IMG/VR virus record: IMGVR_UViG_3300047388_000130
Coordinates: 1-41,264 of that record
Length of the DNA stretch: 41,264 nt
From: a virus
Direction: 5' to 3' (one strand)
This document shows positions 31,886-40,459 of this stretch, piece after piece. Every line of letters starts with the position of its first letter. The first letter of the stretch is position 1. The notes beneath the pieces are model-generated. The model did not search any database. It was not told the origin of the DNA and saw nothing but the letters and a program-made list of their open reading frames with translations. A program made the position numbers and the translations under genes.

Positions 31886-33439
31886 ATGGGCAAGTTTCCT
31901 CTGATTGGCCCGAGTTATTCGAGCCAGTCAGTAAATGCCGATTGTCAGCAAACGATGAATTTGTACCCGGAAGTCATCGAGTCCGGGGCAGGGAATTCAC
32001 AGATTGTTCTGTATCCCAGTCCGGGAACGAAACAATTTGTAGATTTGGCTCCTCCTGGTGGGACTGCTGGATTGCAGAATGTTCGCAGAGCATTATCCGC
32101 AGCCGATTTGAATAGTTCTTTCGCGACTCCGATTCAATTGGTTCCTGCGCAGGGCCCGAATCTGGTTATCGTTCCGCTGTCGGCAGTCGTGCAATATACG
32201 TTCGTGACGACACCATACACAGGGCCTGGGGGACTGAATCCGATCATTGGTTTAGGTTCGAATCAGGCGGATATTGCAACTAGTTTCGTTCTGCCTATTG
32301 ATACTCAAGTGTTCAAGGCTAGTGTCAACAAAGTCGAATCACTTTTGGCGCTTCCCTCCTGGCAGAATCTTTCGCCAGCCAAGTTCGTAAATCAGCCGCT
32401 ATGCTGGACCGACAATTTCAGTCCCACTAATGGCTCTGGTGACGGAACAGCGGTGCTGAATGTGCAGTTCTATGTTCTAAACGTGGTCACTGGGAAGATT
32501 GTGAACGGCGCGCCAAAGATGGTGCATGGCTCATTCCAAAATCTGACAACTACGCAGATCAAAAACGCCAACGCAACGCCGATCCAGTTGGTCGCTGCTC
32601 CGGGCGCGAACCAAGTTCTCATGCCGTTGACGGCAATTGTTTGGCACCATTTCAACACTGCGGGACTAAATCAAGTTCCATCGCCGCGGATTGGTTACGG
32701 ATCGGTCGCCGCGCCGATCATCACGGCGAACATGTTCCAGTTCTTCGATGGAAACGGATTCCTCTTTTCAGCCGATTCGATGGAACAAGAGGGCGGCAGA
32801 TTCGTCTCGAACATCGATCCGGCGCTGGTCGTGAATCAGCCGCTCAGTTGGACAAATGTTTCGGATATCCCGGCCGCGACAGGGGACACCACCGCAACGG
32901 TCTATCTGCAATATCTGGTGATCGACACCTCGGCAGGGACACTGATCGCCGGTACCGGAGATTTATTCAGCACTCATACCGAAATCACTTCCGCGCAGAT
33001 TAAAGCAGCGAATGTCACCGGAGTCTCTGTAGCTCCGGCTCCTGGAGCTAATTTGCTGAACGTTCCGGTCTATTCGGTGGCTCAGGCGAATTTTGGAACC
33101 ACTCCGTATTCTGGCGGCAACGATCCTAATGTGCGAATCAGTCCAGCAGACACGGTCGCGAATTCCGTGAAGTTGTCGCTGACCACGTTCTTTACTGCCG
33201 GTGGTCCATTTACATTCTGGGAATCGATGTCTAACCAGATGATTCTTGAACCTGCGGTCTTCTATACGCCGCCAAACAATAATCCAGGAAGCAACATTCT
33301 CCCTGCCGTGGTCATCAATGAGCCAGTTCTATGGGCGAATTTTGGCAATGCAGGAGCCTTCCCGGGAGATGCTTCGGCCAGCCTGAACAGCCAATATTTC
33401 ATCGTTAACACCGTCGATGGGAGCTTGCGGGCAAATTGA
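31886..33439 (+). CDS. Hub N-terminal fragment fused to three module repeats
   Basis: 517 residues from ATG 31886. Residues 1-55 match the start of P22 gp10-like hub proteins (CQQTMNLYPEVIESGAG and VLYPSPGTKQF). From about residue 68 the protein changes to three copies of a module of roughly 150 residues, each opening with a TPIQLV.APGAN-type strand pair and closing with a QPL.W-type part and a (V/I)VNT/VIDTS-type strand. Such modules occur in other phage structural proteins. The reading frame ends with TGA, overlapping a TTG that restarts the rest of the hub. The rest of the hub is in the next gene. Confidence 0.75.
   Translation: MGKFPLIGPSYSSQSVNADCQQTMNLYPEVIESGAGNSQIVLYPSPGTKQFVDLAPPGGTAGLQNVRRALSAADLNSSFATPIQLVPAQGPNLVIVPLSAVVQYTFVTTPYTGPGGLNPIIGLGSNQADIATSFVLPIDTQVFKASVNKVESLLALPSWQNLSPAKFVNQPLCWTDNFSPTNGSGDGTAVLNVQFYVLNVVTGKIVNGAPKMVHGSFQNLTTTQIKNANATPIQLVAAPGANQVLMPLTAIVWHHFNTAGLNQVPSPRIGYGSVAAPIITANMFQFFDGNGFLFSADSMEQEGGRFVSNIDPALVVNQPLSWTNVSDIPAATGDTTATVYLQYLVIDTSAGTLIAGTGDLFSTHTEITSAQIKAANVTGVSVAPAPGANLLNVPVYSVAQANFGTTPYSGGNDPNVRISPADTVANSVKLSLTTFFTAGGPFTFWESMSNQMILEPAVFYTPPNNNPGSNILPAVVINEPVLWANFGNAGAFPGDASASLNSQYFIVNTVDGSLRAN
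32087..33439 (+). repeat. Three tandem ~150-codon modules
   Basis: Units begin near 32087, 32540 and 32981. Matching positions include SSFATPIQLVPAQGPN, NANATPIQLVAAPGAN and KAANVTGVSVAPAPGAN. The copies are clearly related in protein but diverged in DNA, so the triplication is not recent. Confidence 0.75.
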
Positions 33440-35046
33440 GCGTCCGTGGGGAGCTGACAATCAATGGCAGGACATTCGCTGTAGCGAAGACGAATGTGAT
33501 GGAAGTATTTTCGAATCAATCCAGTTCAGTTCTAGGAACAGTATTAGACGACAGTCAACTTGTCTCAATGGCCGCAAGCTCGAAACAGCTTCTGATTGCG
33601 AGTGCAGGCACGCTTTATCTTCTGGATTTGGGTAGCGGCGCATTCTCGACGATCCCAGCGGCAAATTTCAGCGGGGCAGTTTCCCTAGTAGGTTACAGTG
33701 ACGGATTCTTCATCGTTCTGATTACAGATTCTAGGCAGATTTACGCTTCTGCCGTGGAAGATGGTTCAACCTGGCCGGGACTCAGTACCACAATCGTTTC
33801 GCTTTTCCCCGACAATATCGTTTCGATGATTATCGATCATCGGGAAATTTGGCTTTTCAGCAAAAGGTACGCTCTGGTTTATGAGAATACGGGCGCTTTC
33901 CCGTTTCCGTTCGAACCGAATCAGAGCGCGTTTATTGAGCAGGGCTGTGTAGCAAAGTTTGGCCCTGCGAAGCTCGACAACACAATTCTCTGGCCGGGAA
34001 TCGACGAACGCGGGCAGGGAATGATTTGGAGGGCTTCCGGCTACACTCCGACGCGCATCTCAAATCATGCAGTGGAGTTTGCTTTTCAGGATTATAGCCG
34101 AACCAGCCGAATCTCTGACGCTATTTCCTATGCGTTCCAGGATCAAGGCCACAACTTTTATCATCTCTATTTTCCCAGCGCGAACAAAAGCTGGCGCTAC
34201 GATACCGCTACAAATATGTGGCACGAAGTAGGATTCTGGAACGCCGGCGCTGGATTCTTCGAAGCCCATCATAGCCAAGTTCACACTTTCAACTTCGGGA
34301 AACACCTCGTAGGCGATTGGCAAAGTGAAAAGATTTACGATATGGAGATTCCGAAGTGGAACGGAAGTACTTGGGACTTCGCTACCGATAATGGAAGCCT
34401 GATTCGTCGGGTCCGCAGAGCTGCGCATATCTCGGACGATCAGAAATTCTCAACGCATCATCAAGTGCAAATCTTTCTTGAGACTGGGTTAGGGTCCATT
34501 CCCGCACTCCCTGGAACGGGCATACCGACAAGCATTATTCTAGCCGATCCAAATGGCGCTCTCTGGTCAATGGGAATCACGGATAGCGGATCGCTGACGT
34601 CGACGCCGGGGGCAACTGGCACGCCACAGATATTGTTTTTCAATGATGCGGATACGAACACGACTTCTTGGCTATTGGGCGTCGATATAAATGGAGCTTT
34701 GGTACTCACCCCAGCGGCATACAACGCGAATTACCTAACCAGTCTCGCGATGATCGGTGAAAGCGGCACGCTCCTATTCACTTTTTATGTGGACATTAAC
34801 GGAGCGGCGAATACAGGCAGCAGCGGCACGATTACTCGGGCACCGCAACTTTCTATTAGCTGGAGCAACGATTCAGGTCACAGTTTTAGCAATGAGTACA
34901 TTCTGGATTGCGGGCAGGCCGGAGAATTCAAAGCACGCGTGATGAAACGCAGACTCGGGCGCGCGCGGGATCGCGTCTATCAAATTTCCATGAGCGATCC
35001 AATTCCCTGGAGAATCGTAGCCGGTTATGCGGAGATAGGCGCGTAA
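33436..35046 (+). CDS. Hub C-terminal part, P22 gp10-like, with second insert
   Basis: 536 residues from a TTG that overlaps the preceding stop. It reads as the gp10-like hub from just after residue 55: VRGELTINGRTFAVA, AASSKQLLIASAGTLYLL, FPDNIVSMIIDHREIWLF, FIEQGCVAKFGPAKLDN, YAFQDQGHNFYHLYFP, AHHSQVHTFNFGKHLVG and RVRRAAHISDDQ, and a closing RRLGRARDRVYQISMSDPIP WRIV region. A roughly 110-residue module (about 355-468) splits the LETGLG...SWSNDSGHSFSNEY part. Removing both inserts leaves about 480 residues, as in intact gp10-type hubs. Confidence 0.82.
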   Translation: MSVRGELTINGRTFAVAKTNVMEVFSNQSSSVLGTVLDDSQLVSMAASSKQLLIASAGTLYLLDLGSGAFSTIPAANFSGAVSLVGYSDGFFIVLITDSRQIYASAVEDGSTWPGLSTTIVSLFPDNIVSMIIDHREIWLFSKRYALVYENTGAFPFPFEPNQSAFIEQGCVAKFGPAKLDNTILWPGIDERGQGMIWRASGYTPTRISNHAVEFAFQDYSRTSRISDAISYAFQDQGHNFYHLYFPSANKSWRYDTATNMWHEVGFWNAGAGFFEAHHSQVHTFNFGKHLVGDWQSEKIYDMEIPKWNGSTWDFATDNGSLIRRVRRAAHISDDQKFSTHHQVQIFLETGLGSIPALPGTGIPTSIILADPNGALWSMGITDSGSLTSTPGATGTPQILFFNDADTNTTSWLLGVDINGALVLTPAAYNANYLTSLAMIGESGTLLFTFYVDINGAANTGSSGTITRAPQLSISWSNDSGHSFSNEYILDCGQAGEFKARVMKRRLGRARDRVYQISMSDPIPWRIVAGYAEIGA

Positions 35047-35047
35047 A

Positions 35048-35581
35048 GTGGCGATCACGAAAAATAGGATGGGTACAGCGCTTCTGAGTACCAGATTCCT
35101 ATCCGGCACTGATTCAGGAAGCGGTATTTCCTGGCCCTGGATCAAGTTTTTCCAAGAACTAGTCAACAAATTAGCTTCAATTGACATTGTGACCGGATTA
35201 TTCACCGCCGGCGGGGACCTGAGCGGTACGAACACCACTCAGAAGGTCATCGGAATCGAAGGAATTCCATTTGCAGCCAGCGTGGCGAGTCCGACGAATG
35301 GGCAAGCGATTATTTACGATTCTGTTCTGAATCAGTACAAGGCAGGCGCGCCGCCGGCAAGTTTCAATTTTGCCGATGAGGAAGTGCCACAGGGCGCAAT
35401 TGACGGTTTGAATTCAATTTTTACTTTCAGTCACTCTCCGAATCCGCAAAGTTCTCTGATGTGGTTCAAAAACGGAGTATTGCAAACCCTCAACGTGGAT
35501 TATGCATTGACCGCGAATGTGGCGAATTACTTTACTGTGCCCTCTCCAGGAGACACGCATGTTGCGTGGTATCGCTTCTAA
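35048..35581 (+). CDS. Tail fibre/needle-associated protein
   Basis: 177 residues from a GTG one base after the hub stop. The N-terminal helix (ISWPWIKFFQELVNKLASID) is followed by fibre-type segments (GDLSGTNTTQKVIGI, SPTNGQAIIYDSVLNQYKAG) and a C-terminal domain (VPQGAIDGLNSIFTFSHSPN, SSLMWFKNGVLQTLNVDYAL) common at the ends of phage fibres and baseplate proteins. It has no signal peptide, unlike the next two genes. It overlaps the next gene by 23 bases. Confidence 0.7.
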   Translation: MAITKNRMGTALLSTRFLSGTDSGSGISWPWIKFFQELVNKLASIDIVTGLFTAGGDLSGTNTTQKVIGIEGIPFAASVASPTNGQAIIYDSVLNQYKAGAPPASFNFADEEVPQGAIDGLNSIFTFSHSPNPQSSLMWFKNGVLQTLNVDYALTANVANYFTVPSPGDTHVAWYRF

Positions 35582-36371
35582 GGGGCTCATTGGATTACTC
35601 GTGTTTTTGGTGCTGGTGGCTAGTACTCCGTCCGACACACAAATAAACCTTATGACTCAGGTAAAGAACATCCTGGGCGTAAGCAATGGTGGGACTGGGC
35701 TTTCAGATCCTGGCAAGAGCGGAAATGTGCTCACGTCGAATGGTTCGGTGTGGGTTTCTTCAACACCGGCCGCCGGAGGAGGAGTTACCACCACAGGATC
35801 ACCCGCCAACGGCAATCTAACCAAATTCTCGGGGCCAACCAGTATCACGAACGGCGATTTATCGGGCGACGTCACGACTTCTGGAAGTCTCGTAACGACT
35901 TTAGCCACCGTGGCCACGGCTGGCGCTTGTGGAGATGCGACTCACTCTTGCACCACGACGATTGATGTCAAAGGAAGAGTGCTGTCGCAAGCCTCTAACG
36001 TCATACACACTAATCACGGAATTTCTTTCGCCATTGGGGACCCGGCAGGCTCGGCACTCACCGTTGCATCTACAACCACCGACTACATCAGCGTGCCATT
36101 CGCTTGCACTATCAATCGTTACACTTTGCAGATTGATGCTGGCACGATCACCGTGAAATTCTGGAAAGTCGCCCTCGGAACTGCGATCCCTACCAGCGGT
36201 AATTCAATCAATACCAGCGGTGTGGGCATCTCCAGCGGTACGGCGGTGACTTCGACCAGTCTGGGAGACTTTACAACTACAAGCGTTGCGGCCAATGACG
36301 CGATTGCCATGAACGTGACGGCTGTCGCGACGGCAAAATTCGTCAATGGAGTGTTGAGTTGCCAAGAGTAG
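35559..36371 (+). CDS. Exported tail-fibre-like protein
   Basis: 270 residues; ATG 35559 lies after AGGAG. The N-terminal 20 residues form a hydrophobic signal or anchor (SKGLIGLLVFLVLVAS). The next part is a typical fibre shaft: NILGVSNGGTGLS, GNGDLSGDV-like SITNGDLSGDVTTSGSLVTT, DVKGRVLSQAS. The end is beta-rich. Stop overlaps the next TTG region by 13 bases. Confidence 0.7.
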   Translation: MLRGIASKGLIGLLVFLVLVASTPSDTQINLMTQVKNILGVSNGGTGLSDPGKSGNVLTSNGSVWVSSTPAAGGGVTTTGSPANGNLTKFSGPTSITNGDLSGDVTTSGSLVTTLATVATAGACGDATHSCTTTIDVKGRVLSQASNVIHTNHGISFAIGDPAGSALTVASTTTDYISVPFACTINRYTLQIDAGTITVKFWKVALGTAIPTSGNSINTSGVGISSGTAVTSTSLGDFTTTSVAANDAIAMNVTAVATAKFVNGVLSCQE

Positions 36372-38008
36372 TCCTGTTATTTCTTGTCTCGCTCTTTCCC
36401 TGCGCGGCGCTCGCGCAGTTCAACACTATTCCTATTTACACTTCGTGCAGCGTTGAAGGCAATACGGCAACTCTCGATTGCGTGATGAGTCCGGCCACGC
36501 GCAACGGGGACGCGATCATCGTGGGCGTGAGTTATTTTGGAACCAGCAATGCGGCAGTCGTCACCGATTCTCTCGGCACTACGTATACCGCTCGTCTCAC
36601 CGACACCACGCACACTGAAAAAATAGCGGTGCTTACGGCGGTAGCGGGCTCAAGTGGTGCCAATACCTTTCATTTGGCTGTGACCAGTGGCCAGTTTATG
36701 AACATGAGCGTAGTGGAGTTGACTGGAACTCCCTGCGATGTCACCACAACGGACGGCTCAGCGACCTCCACATTCGCTGGTACACCCGCCACGATCACCA
36801 CTCCGAGTATTACCACTGCGTTCAATGGGGATTGTATTTACGGGGGCGCTGGAAACGACAACAGCGCCGGATGGCAAGGTGTTCAAGATGCGGATGTGGG
36901 AACATGGTGGCAGGTTGGCTCGACGGCGGGTGCGGACTCAGGATCGGGATTTCTTCGCATCGGCGGCGCAGCGGGAGCGGGAAACACTATCACCGCTGAC
37001 AATGGTGGCACCTCTGGCACGCTTTTCAATGTTGCTTTCAAGTCGAACGCGTTAGCTATCAACAGTCCAGCGGCTGCTCCCGATGGTGATACGACGCACA
37101 CCTACGCTTACACCGAATTGGCGACAGGCGGCGCTGGGGCTTATACGTGGTCAATCAGCGCGGGCGCGCTTCCGACCGGGCTCTCAATCAACTCCAGCAC
37201 AGGCGCAATCACTGGGACGCCAACGGTCAGCAATAACTACACCGCAACGATTCAGGTGCAAGACGCGGGAGCTGTGCACACAGCAACTAAAGTAACCACC
37301 TTCGCCATCGCCACTGCGTTGAATAGCATTGCCTTTGTCCAAGGAACCAGCGTTGCAGCGGGACACCTGGGCGATAACACTTTGGCATTTCCCAGCAACG
37401 TGACGGCAGGAAATACCCTCATGGTGAATATGGGGGCTGGAGCTGACAGAGCCAAAATAGGTTTCTGCACTGACAGCGTGGGCACAGCGTACAAACTACT
37501 CACGCTTGCCAATATGAAGCCAAAAGCAACGGGAGGAGCGGTCAACAACTCGCTCTTGACCATAATGGCGGGCATAGCTCCGTCTTCCGGGGCCGACACG
37601 GTTAGCTGTGCGTATACCGGCTATGTGGTAGCGGTGGCAGAATTTTCAAACGCAAATTTCATCGCTAGTGATAACACCGGATTTACTACGGGAGTTACCG
37701 CCACTCCCGCCACGGTGACCTCAAATAGTTTGACGACACTTGTGCCTAACGAAGTCATTTTTGGGAATTGCGATGCATTCACGGCTACGTCTTTGACCAC
37801 AGTGAATGCGGCCTTTACGCAGGTCGGGAACTTGGTTCCAGCAGCCACCGGATACCGACTCGTCACCACGGTTACTGGCTATAGCATGTCATGCAGTTAT
37901 ACGAGCAACACCTCAGGCGTCTGGGGTTTTTATTTGGTTGGTTTGCGGCCCAGTGGCGGTCCGGTTACACCTCCGTTTTCAGGTAAGCATAGAGGGCAAA
38001 TACTGTGA
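36359..38008 (+). CDS. Exported multi-domain adhesin-like fibre protein
   Basis: 549 residues from a TTG. Signal peptide MPRVVLLFLVSLFPCAALAQ. Two related beta-sandwich domains (about 25-225 and 320-545: TRNGDAIIVGVSYFGTS.. and TAGNTLMVNMGAGADRA..) flank a putative Ig-like He_PIG domain (about 232-315: AGAYTWSISAGALPTGLSIN, STGAITGTPTVS, YTATIQVQDAG). Several Cys. It lies between the hub and the ejection genes, so it may be an exported or displayed adhesion protein of the tail. Confidence 0.7.
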   Translation: MPRVVLLFLVSLFPCAALAQFNTIPIYTSCSVEGNTATLDCVMSPATRNGDAIIVGVSYFGTSNAAVVTDSLGTTYTARLTDTTHTEKIAVLTAVAGSSGANTFHLAVTSGQFMNMSVVELTGTPCDVTTTDGSATSTFAGTPATITTPSITTAFNGDCIYGGAGNDNSAGWQGVQDADVGTWWQVGSTAGADSGSGFLRIGGAAGAGNTITADNGGTSGTLFNVAFKSNALAINSPAAAPDGDTTHTYAYTELATGGAGAYTWSISAGALPTGLSINSSTGAITGTPTVSNNYTATIQVQDAGAVHTATKVTTFAIATALNSIAFVQGTSVAAGHLGDNTLAFPSNVTAGNTLMVNMGAGADRAKIGFCTDSVGTAYKLLTLANMKPKATGGAVNNSLLTIMAGIAPSSGADTVSCAYTGYVVAVAEFSNANFIASDNTGFTTGVTATPATVTSNSLTTLVPNEVIFGNCDAFTATSLTTVNAAFTQVGNLVPAATGYRLVTTVTGYSMSCSYTSNTSGVWGFYLVGLRPSGGPVTPPFSGKHRGQIL

Positions 38009-38021
38009 AAGGGATACTTAA

Positions 38022-38864
38022 ATGGGCTTTTTAGCGCCAGCAGCCGGCATTTTCGGAAATCTCCTAGGCGGGATTCTAGGCTCTAGCGCTGCGGATAAGG
38101 CAGCCAAAGCCCAACAGGCCGCAGCGAATCAAGCTGCTCAGACCGCACGCGATAATCAGAATCTCTCGACAAACTATCAAACAGGCGTAGCGGGAACGCA
38201 GAAAGCGGACTTACAGCCCTATAACACTGCTGGACAATCCGCAATCGGCAATCTTTCGTCATTGCTTCAGCCTGGCGGATCGCTTACTCAGGGTTACGGC
38301 TCATTCGAAGCGCCAACAGGAGTCACAGAGCAAAACGATCCAGGCTATCAGTTCCGGCTGCAGCAAGGACTCGGGGCGCTCCAGAACTCAGCCGCGGCGC
38401 GCGGCGGGCTGCTTTCCGGTAATACCGCCAAAGCAATCAACGATTATGCGCAAGGCGATGCATCAAACGAATACGGCAACGTCTACAACCGGGCATTGCA
38501 GACCTATGGCACGAACTTCAACACGTTCAACTCGAACCAGAACAACCTCTACAACCGACTTTCCGGCGTAGCAGGGCTTGGCGCACAAGCCGGTTCGTCT
38601 CTGGGCGGCTTGCTCCAGGCTGGCGCTGGGAACATCGCCGGAATCAATTCTGATACCTCGCACCAAGTCGGACAGGATATTCAGAATGCAGGCGCGGCGC
38701 GCGCAAGTGGCTACATCGGCTCAGCGAATGCTTGGAATGGAGCGCTAGGCGGAATCACGAACTCGCTAGGGAGTCTGGGCAACATGTTTAAATTCGGCCA
38801 GGCCCCGACAAGCACCGCACTTTGGGGCACACCGGGTTCAGCAGACTACGGACAGCCAGGGTAA
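38022..38864 (+). CDS. DNA-ejection protein, P22 gp7-like
   Basis: 280 residues. It starts with a Gly/Ala hydrophobic segment (FLAPAAGIFGNLLGGILGSS), then an Ala/Gln helix. The central pattern (NDPGYQFRLQQGLGALQNSA, AARGGLLSGNTAKAINDYAQ) and the Gly/Asn/Gln-rich C-terminal half match small ejection proteins such as gp7, which enter the host membrane with DNA. RBS weak. Confidence 0.75.
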   Translation: MGFLAPAAGIFGNLLGGILGSSAADKAAKAQQAAANQAAQTARDNQNLSTNYQTGVAGTQKADLQPYNTAGQSAIGNLSSLLQPGGSLTQGYGSFEAPTGVTEQNDPGYQFRLQQGLGALQNSAAARGGLLSGNTAKAINDYAQGDASNEYGNVYNRALQTYGTNFNTFNSNQNNLYNRLSGVAGLGAQAGSSLGGLLQAGAGNIAGINSDTSHQVGQDIQNAGAARASGYIGSANAWNGALGGITNSLGSLGNMFKFGQAPTSTALWGTPGSADYGQPG

Positions 38865-38905
38865 TGGTAAGAGGCTTGGAATTGAAAATATCATCAGAAA
38901 TCTCA

Positions 38906-38923
38906 CTTTCTACGCGTAGAAAG
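38906..38923. promoter_or_regulatory. Palindrome CTTTCTACGCGTAGAAAG, copy 2
   Basis: A perfect 18-bp palindrome in the 74-base gap between two ejection genes. Its central 14 bp are identical to 16778-16791, and the 15-base TTCTACGCGTAGAAA is shared. A site for a dimeric regulator or maintenance factor is likely; as RNA the stem would lack a loop. Confidence 0.5.
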
Positions 38924-38938
38924 GGCACGTCCTAGCCT

Positions 38939-40459
38939 ATGGGTATCCCTCTTGTAGCCCTAATGGGTCGTCCGCCCCAGATTCGGGATTGGGGCGAACA
39001 GCAGCTCCTAAACAATCAGAATCAGAATTTGCAGGGCCAGAATGCGCTGCAACCCGGCCAGTTGGAAGCGCAAAAGAATGATCTGCAAATGCAGCAGCTT
39101 CAGCTCGACCAAGCGAGACGCCAGAAACAGGATTCGGATACCGTGCAGGCCATGCTCGCGCAGAACAATGGAGACTTCGAAAAGACCCTTCCGCAATTGG
39201 CAGGAAAAGTGTCTCTGCCCACGTATCAGATGCTCCAAAAAGCGCATCTTGATCATGTCAAGACCCTCGCAGAAATTGACGAAAAGAGATTGAACACAGA
39301 AAAGTACCATGCGGACCAACTTTCTGCTTTGGGCGATCAGGCTTCGAAACTTTCTGATGAAGATTACCTGAACAATTGGTCAAGCATCGCGCAGCAGGCG
39401 AATCAGATTAGGCCGGATATTGGCCTAGATCCGAACAATCCAATGCCGCGGCAGCAGTTTGCGGCATCGTTGCTTGGATTGAAAACGACTGCACAATATC
39501 TCGATCAAGAGAAGGCGCGCAGGGAAGCGAAGAAAGCCGATGAAGAATCAGCAGCGGCTGCAGCAAAACTGCCCGGAGAAAAGGCCGAGAGCACCATTAA
39601 GCAGCAGGAAGCGCAACTTACTCCGCAAGAACGGGCTGGATTGAAAGCCCCTGGCACGCTTGAAGATCGGCGCTATGAGCAAATCGTGGCCGCACAGTCC
39701 CAGGGCCAGAAGGTTTCCGCTGATGATTTGGCATGGAAAAAGGGCTACGAGAAGCGCAAGACTCTTGTCCCGGTCGCCCAGGTCAATTTGCAGCAATCGC
39801 TCCTGACCCCGCAAGCCAAACAGGCACTCGGAGAGAACTTCGCCCAAACGGGAAGTTTGCCGACCGGCCTGCGCAGTCCTGCAATGTCCGCGCAGATTTT
39901 GAACGAAGCCGCTAAGGGCGGCGATCTGAACATTGCGGCCAATAAGGCTACATATACCGCCGATGCAGGTTCGCTGAAGAAACTACAAAGCCAGTTTGAT
40001 ACGGTGAACGCTTTTGAAAACACCGCTATCAAGAACTTGGATCAAGTAGCCAAGGCTGGTGCAAAAGTTCCTGACCTCGGCGCGCGCTATGCAAACATCC
40101 CAGTCCGAATGATTAGCGAGAAAATGATCGGCACCCCTGAAATGGCGGCGTTTAAGACTGCGCTTCTCACTGCCCAGAACGAAGCAGCAAAGGTGCTCAC
40201 GAGTGCCAATGCTTCGGGTGTCCTGTCTGATTCAGCGCGGCATGAAGCGCAGCAAGTCCTCGACGGGAATCTACCTTTCCCGGCCATGATGGCCTCGATT
40301 AATCAGTTGAAAACCGACTTTGCAAACCGGCACCAAGCCTATCAAGGACAAATTGCGGAGATTAAATCCCGCATTGCCAAGCCGGGAGAGCCCGCAGCGC
40401 CTGCGGCTAGTGGTCAGCATCCTTTCTTTTCTCAGTTCGGCGGGCAGGTTAAACCTTAA
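38939..40459 (+). CDS. Ejection protein, P22 gp20-like by position
   Basis: 506 residues. It is rich in Gln, Ala and Lys and mostly helical: long Gln-rich coil (about 20-75), second coil (about 185-235), and a later helical part. No clear catalytic motif is seen. Position after the gp7-like gene and composition suit an ejection protein. The last bases overlap the next ATG (TAATG). Confidence 0.7.
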   Translation: MGIPLVALMGRPPQIRDWGEQQLLNNQNQNLQGQNALQPGQLEAQKNDLQMQQLQLDQARRQKQDSDTVQAMLAQNNGDFEKTLPQLAGKVSLPTYQMLQKAHLDHVKTLAEIDEKRLNTEKYHADQLSALGDQASKLSDEDYLNNWSSIAQQANQIRPDIGLDPNNPMPRQQFAASLLGLKTTAQYLDQEKARREAKKADEESAAAAAKLPGEKAESTIKQQEAQLTPQERAGLKAPGTLEDRRYEQIVAAQSQGQKVSADDLAWKKGYEKRKTLVPVAQVNLQQSLLTPQAKQALGENFAQTGSLPTGLRSPAMSAQILNEAAKGGDLNIAANKATYTADAGSLKKLQSQFDTVNAFENTAIKNLDQVAKAGAKVPDLGARYANIPVRMISEKMIGTPEMAAFKTALLTAQNEAAKVLTSANASGVLSDSARHEAQQVLDGNLPFPAMMASINQLKTDFANRHQAYQGQIAEIKSRIAKPGEPAAPAASGQHPFFSQFGGQVKP

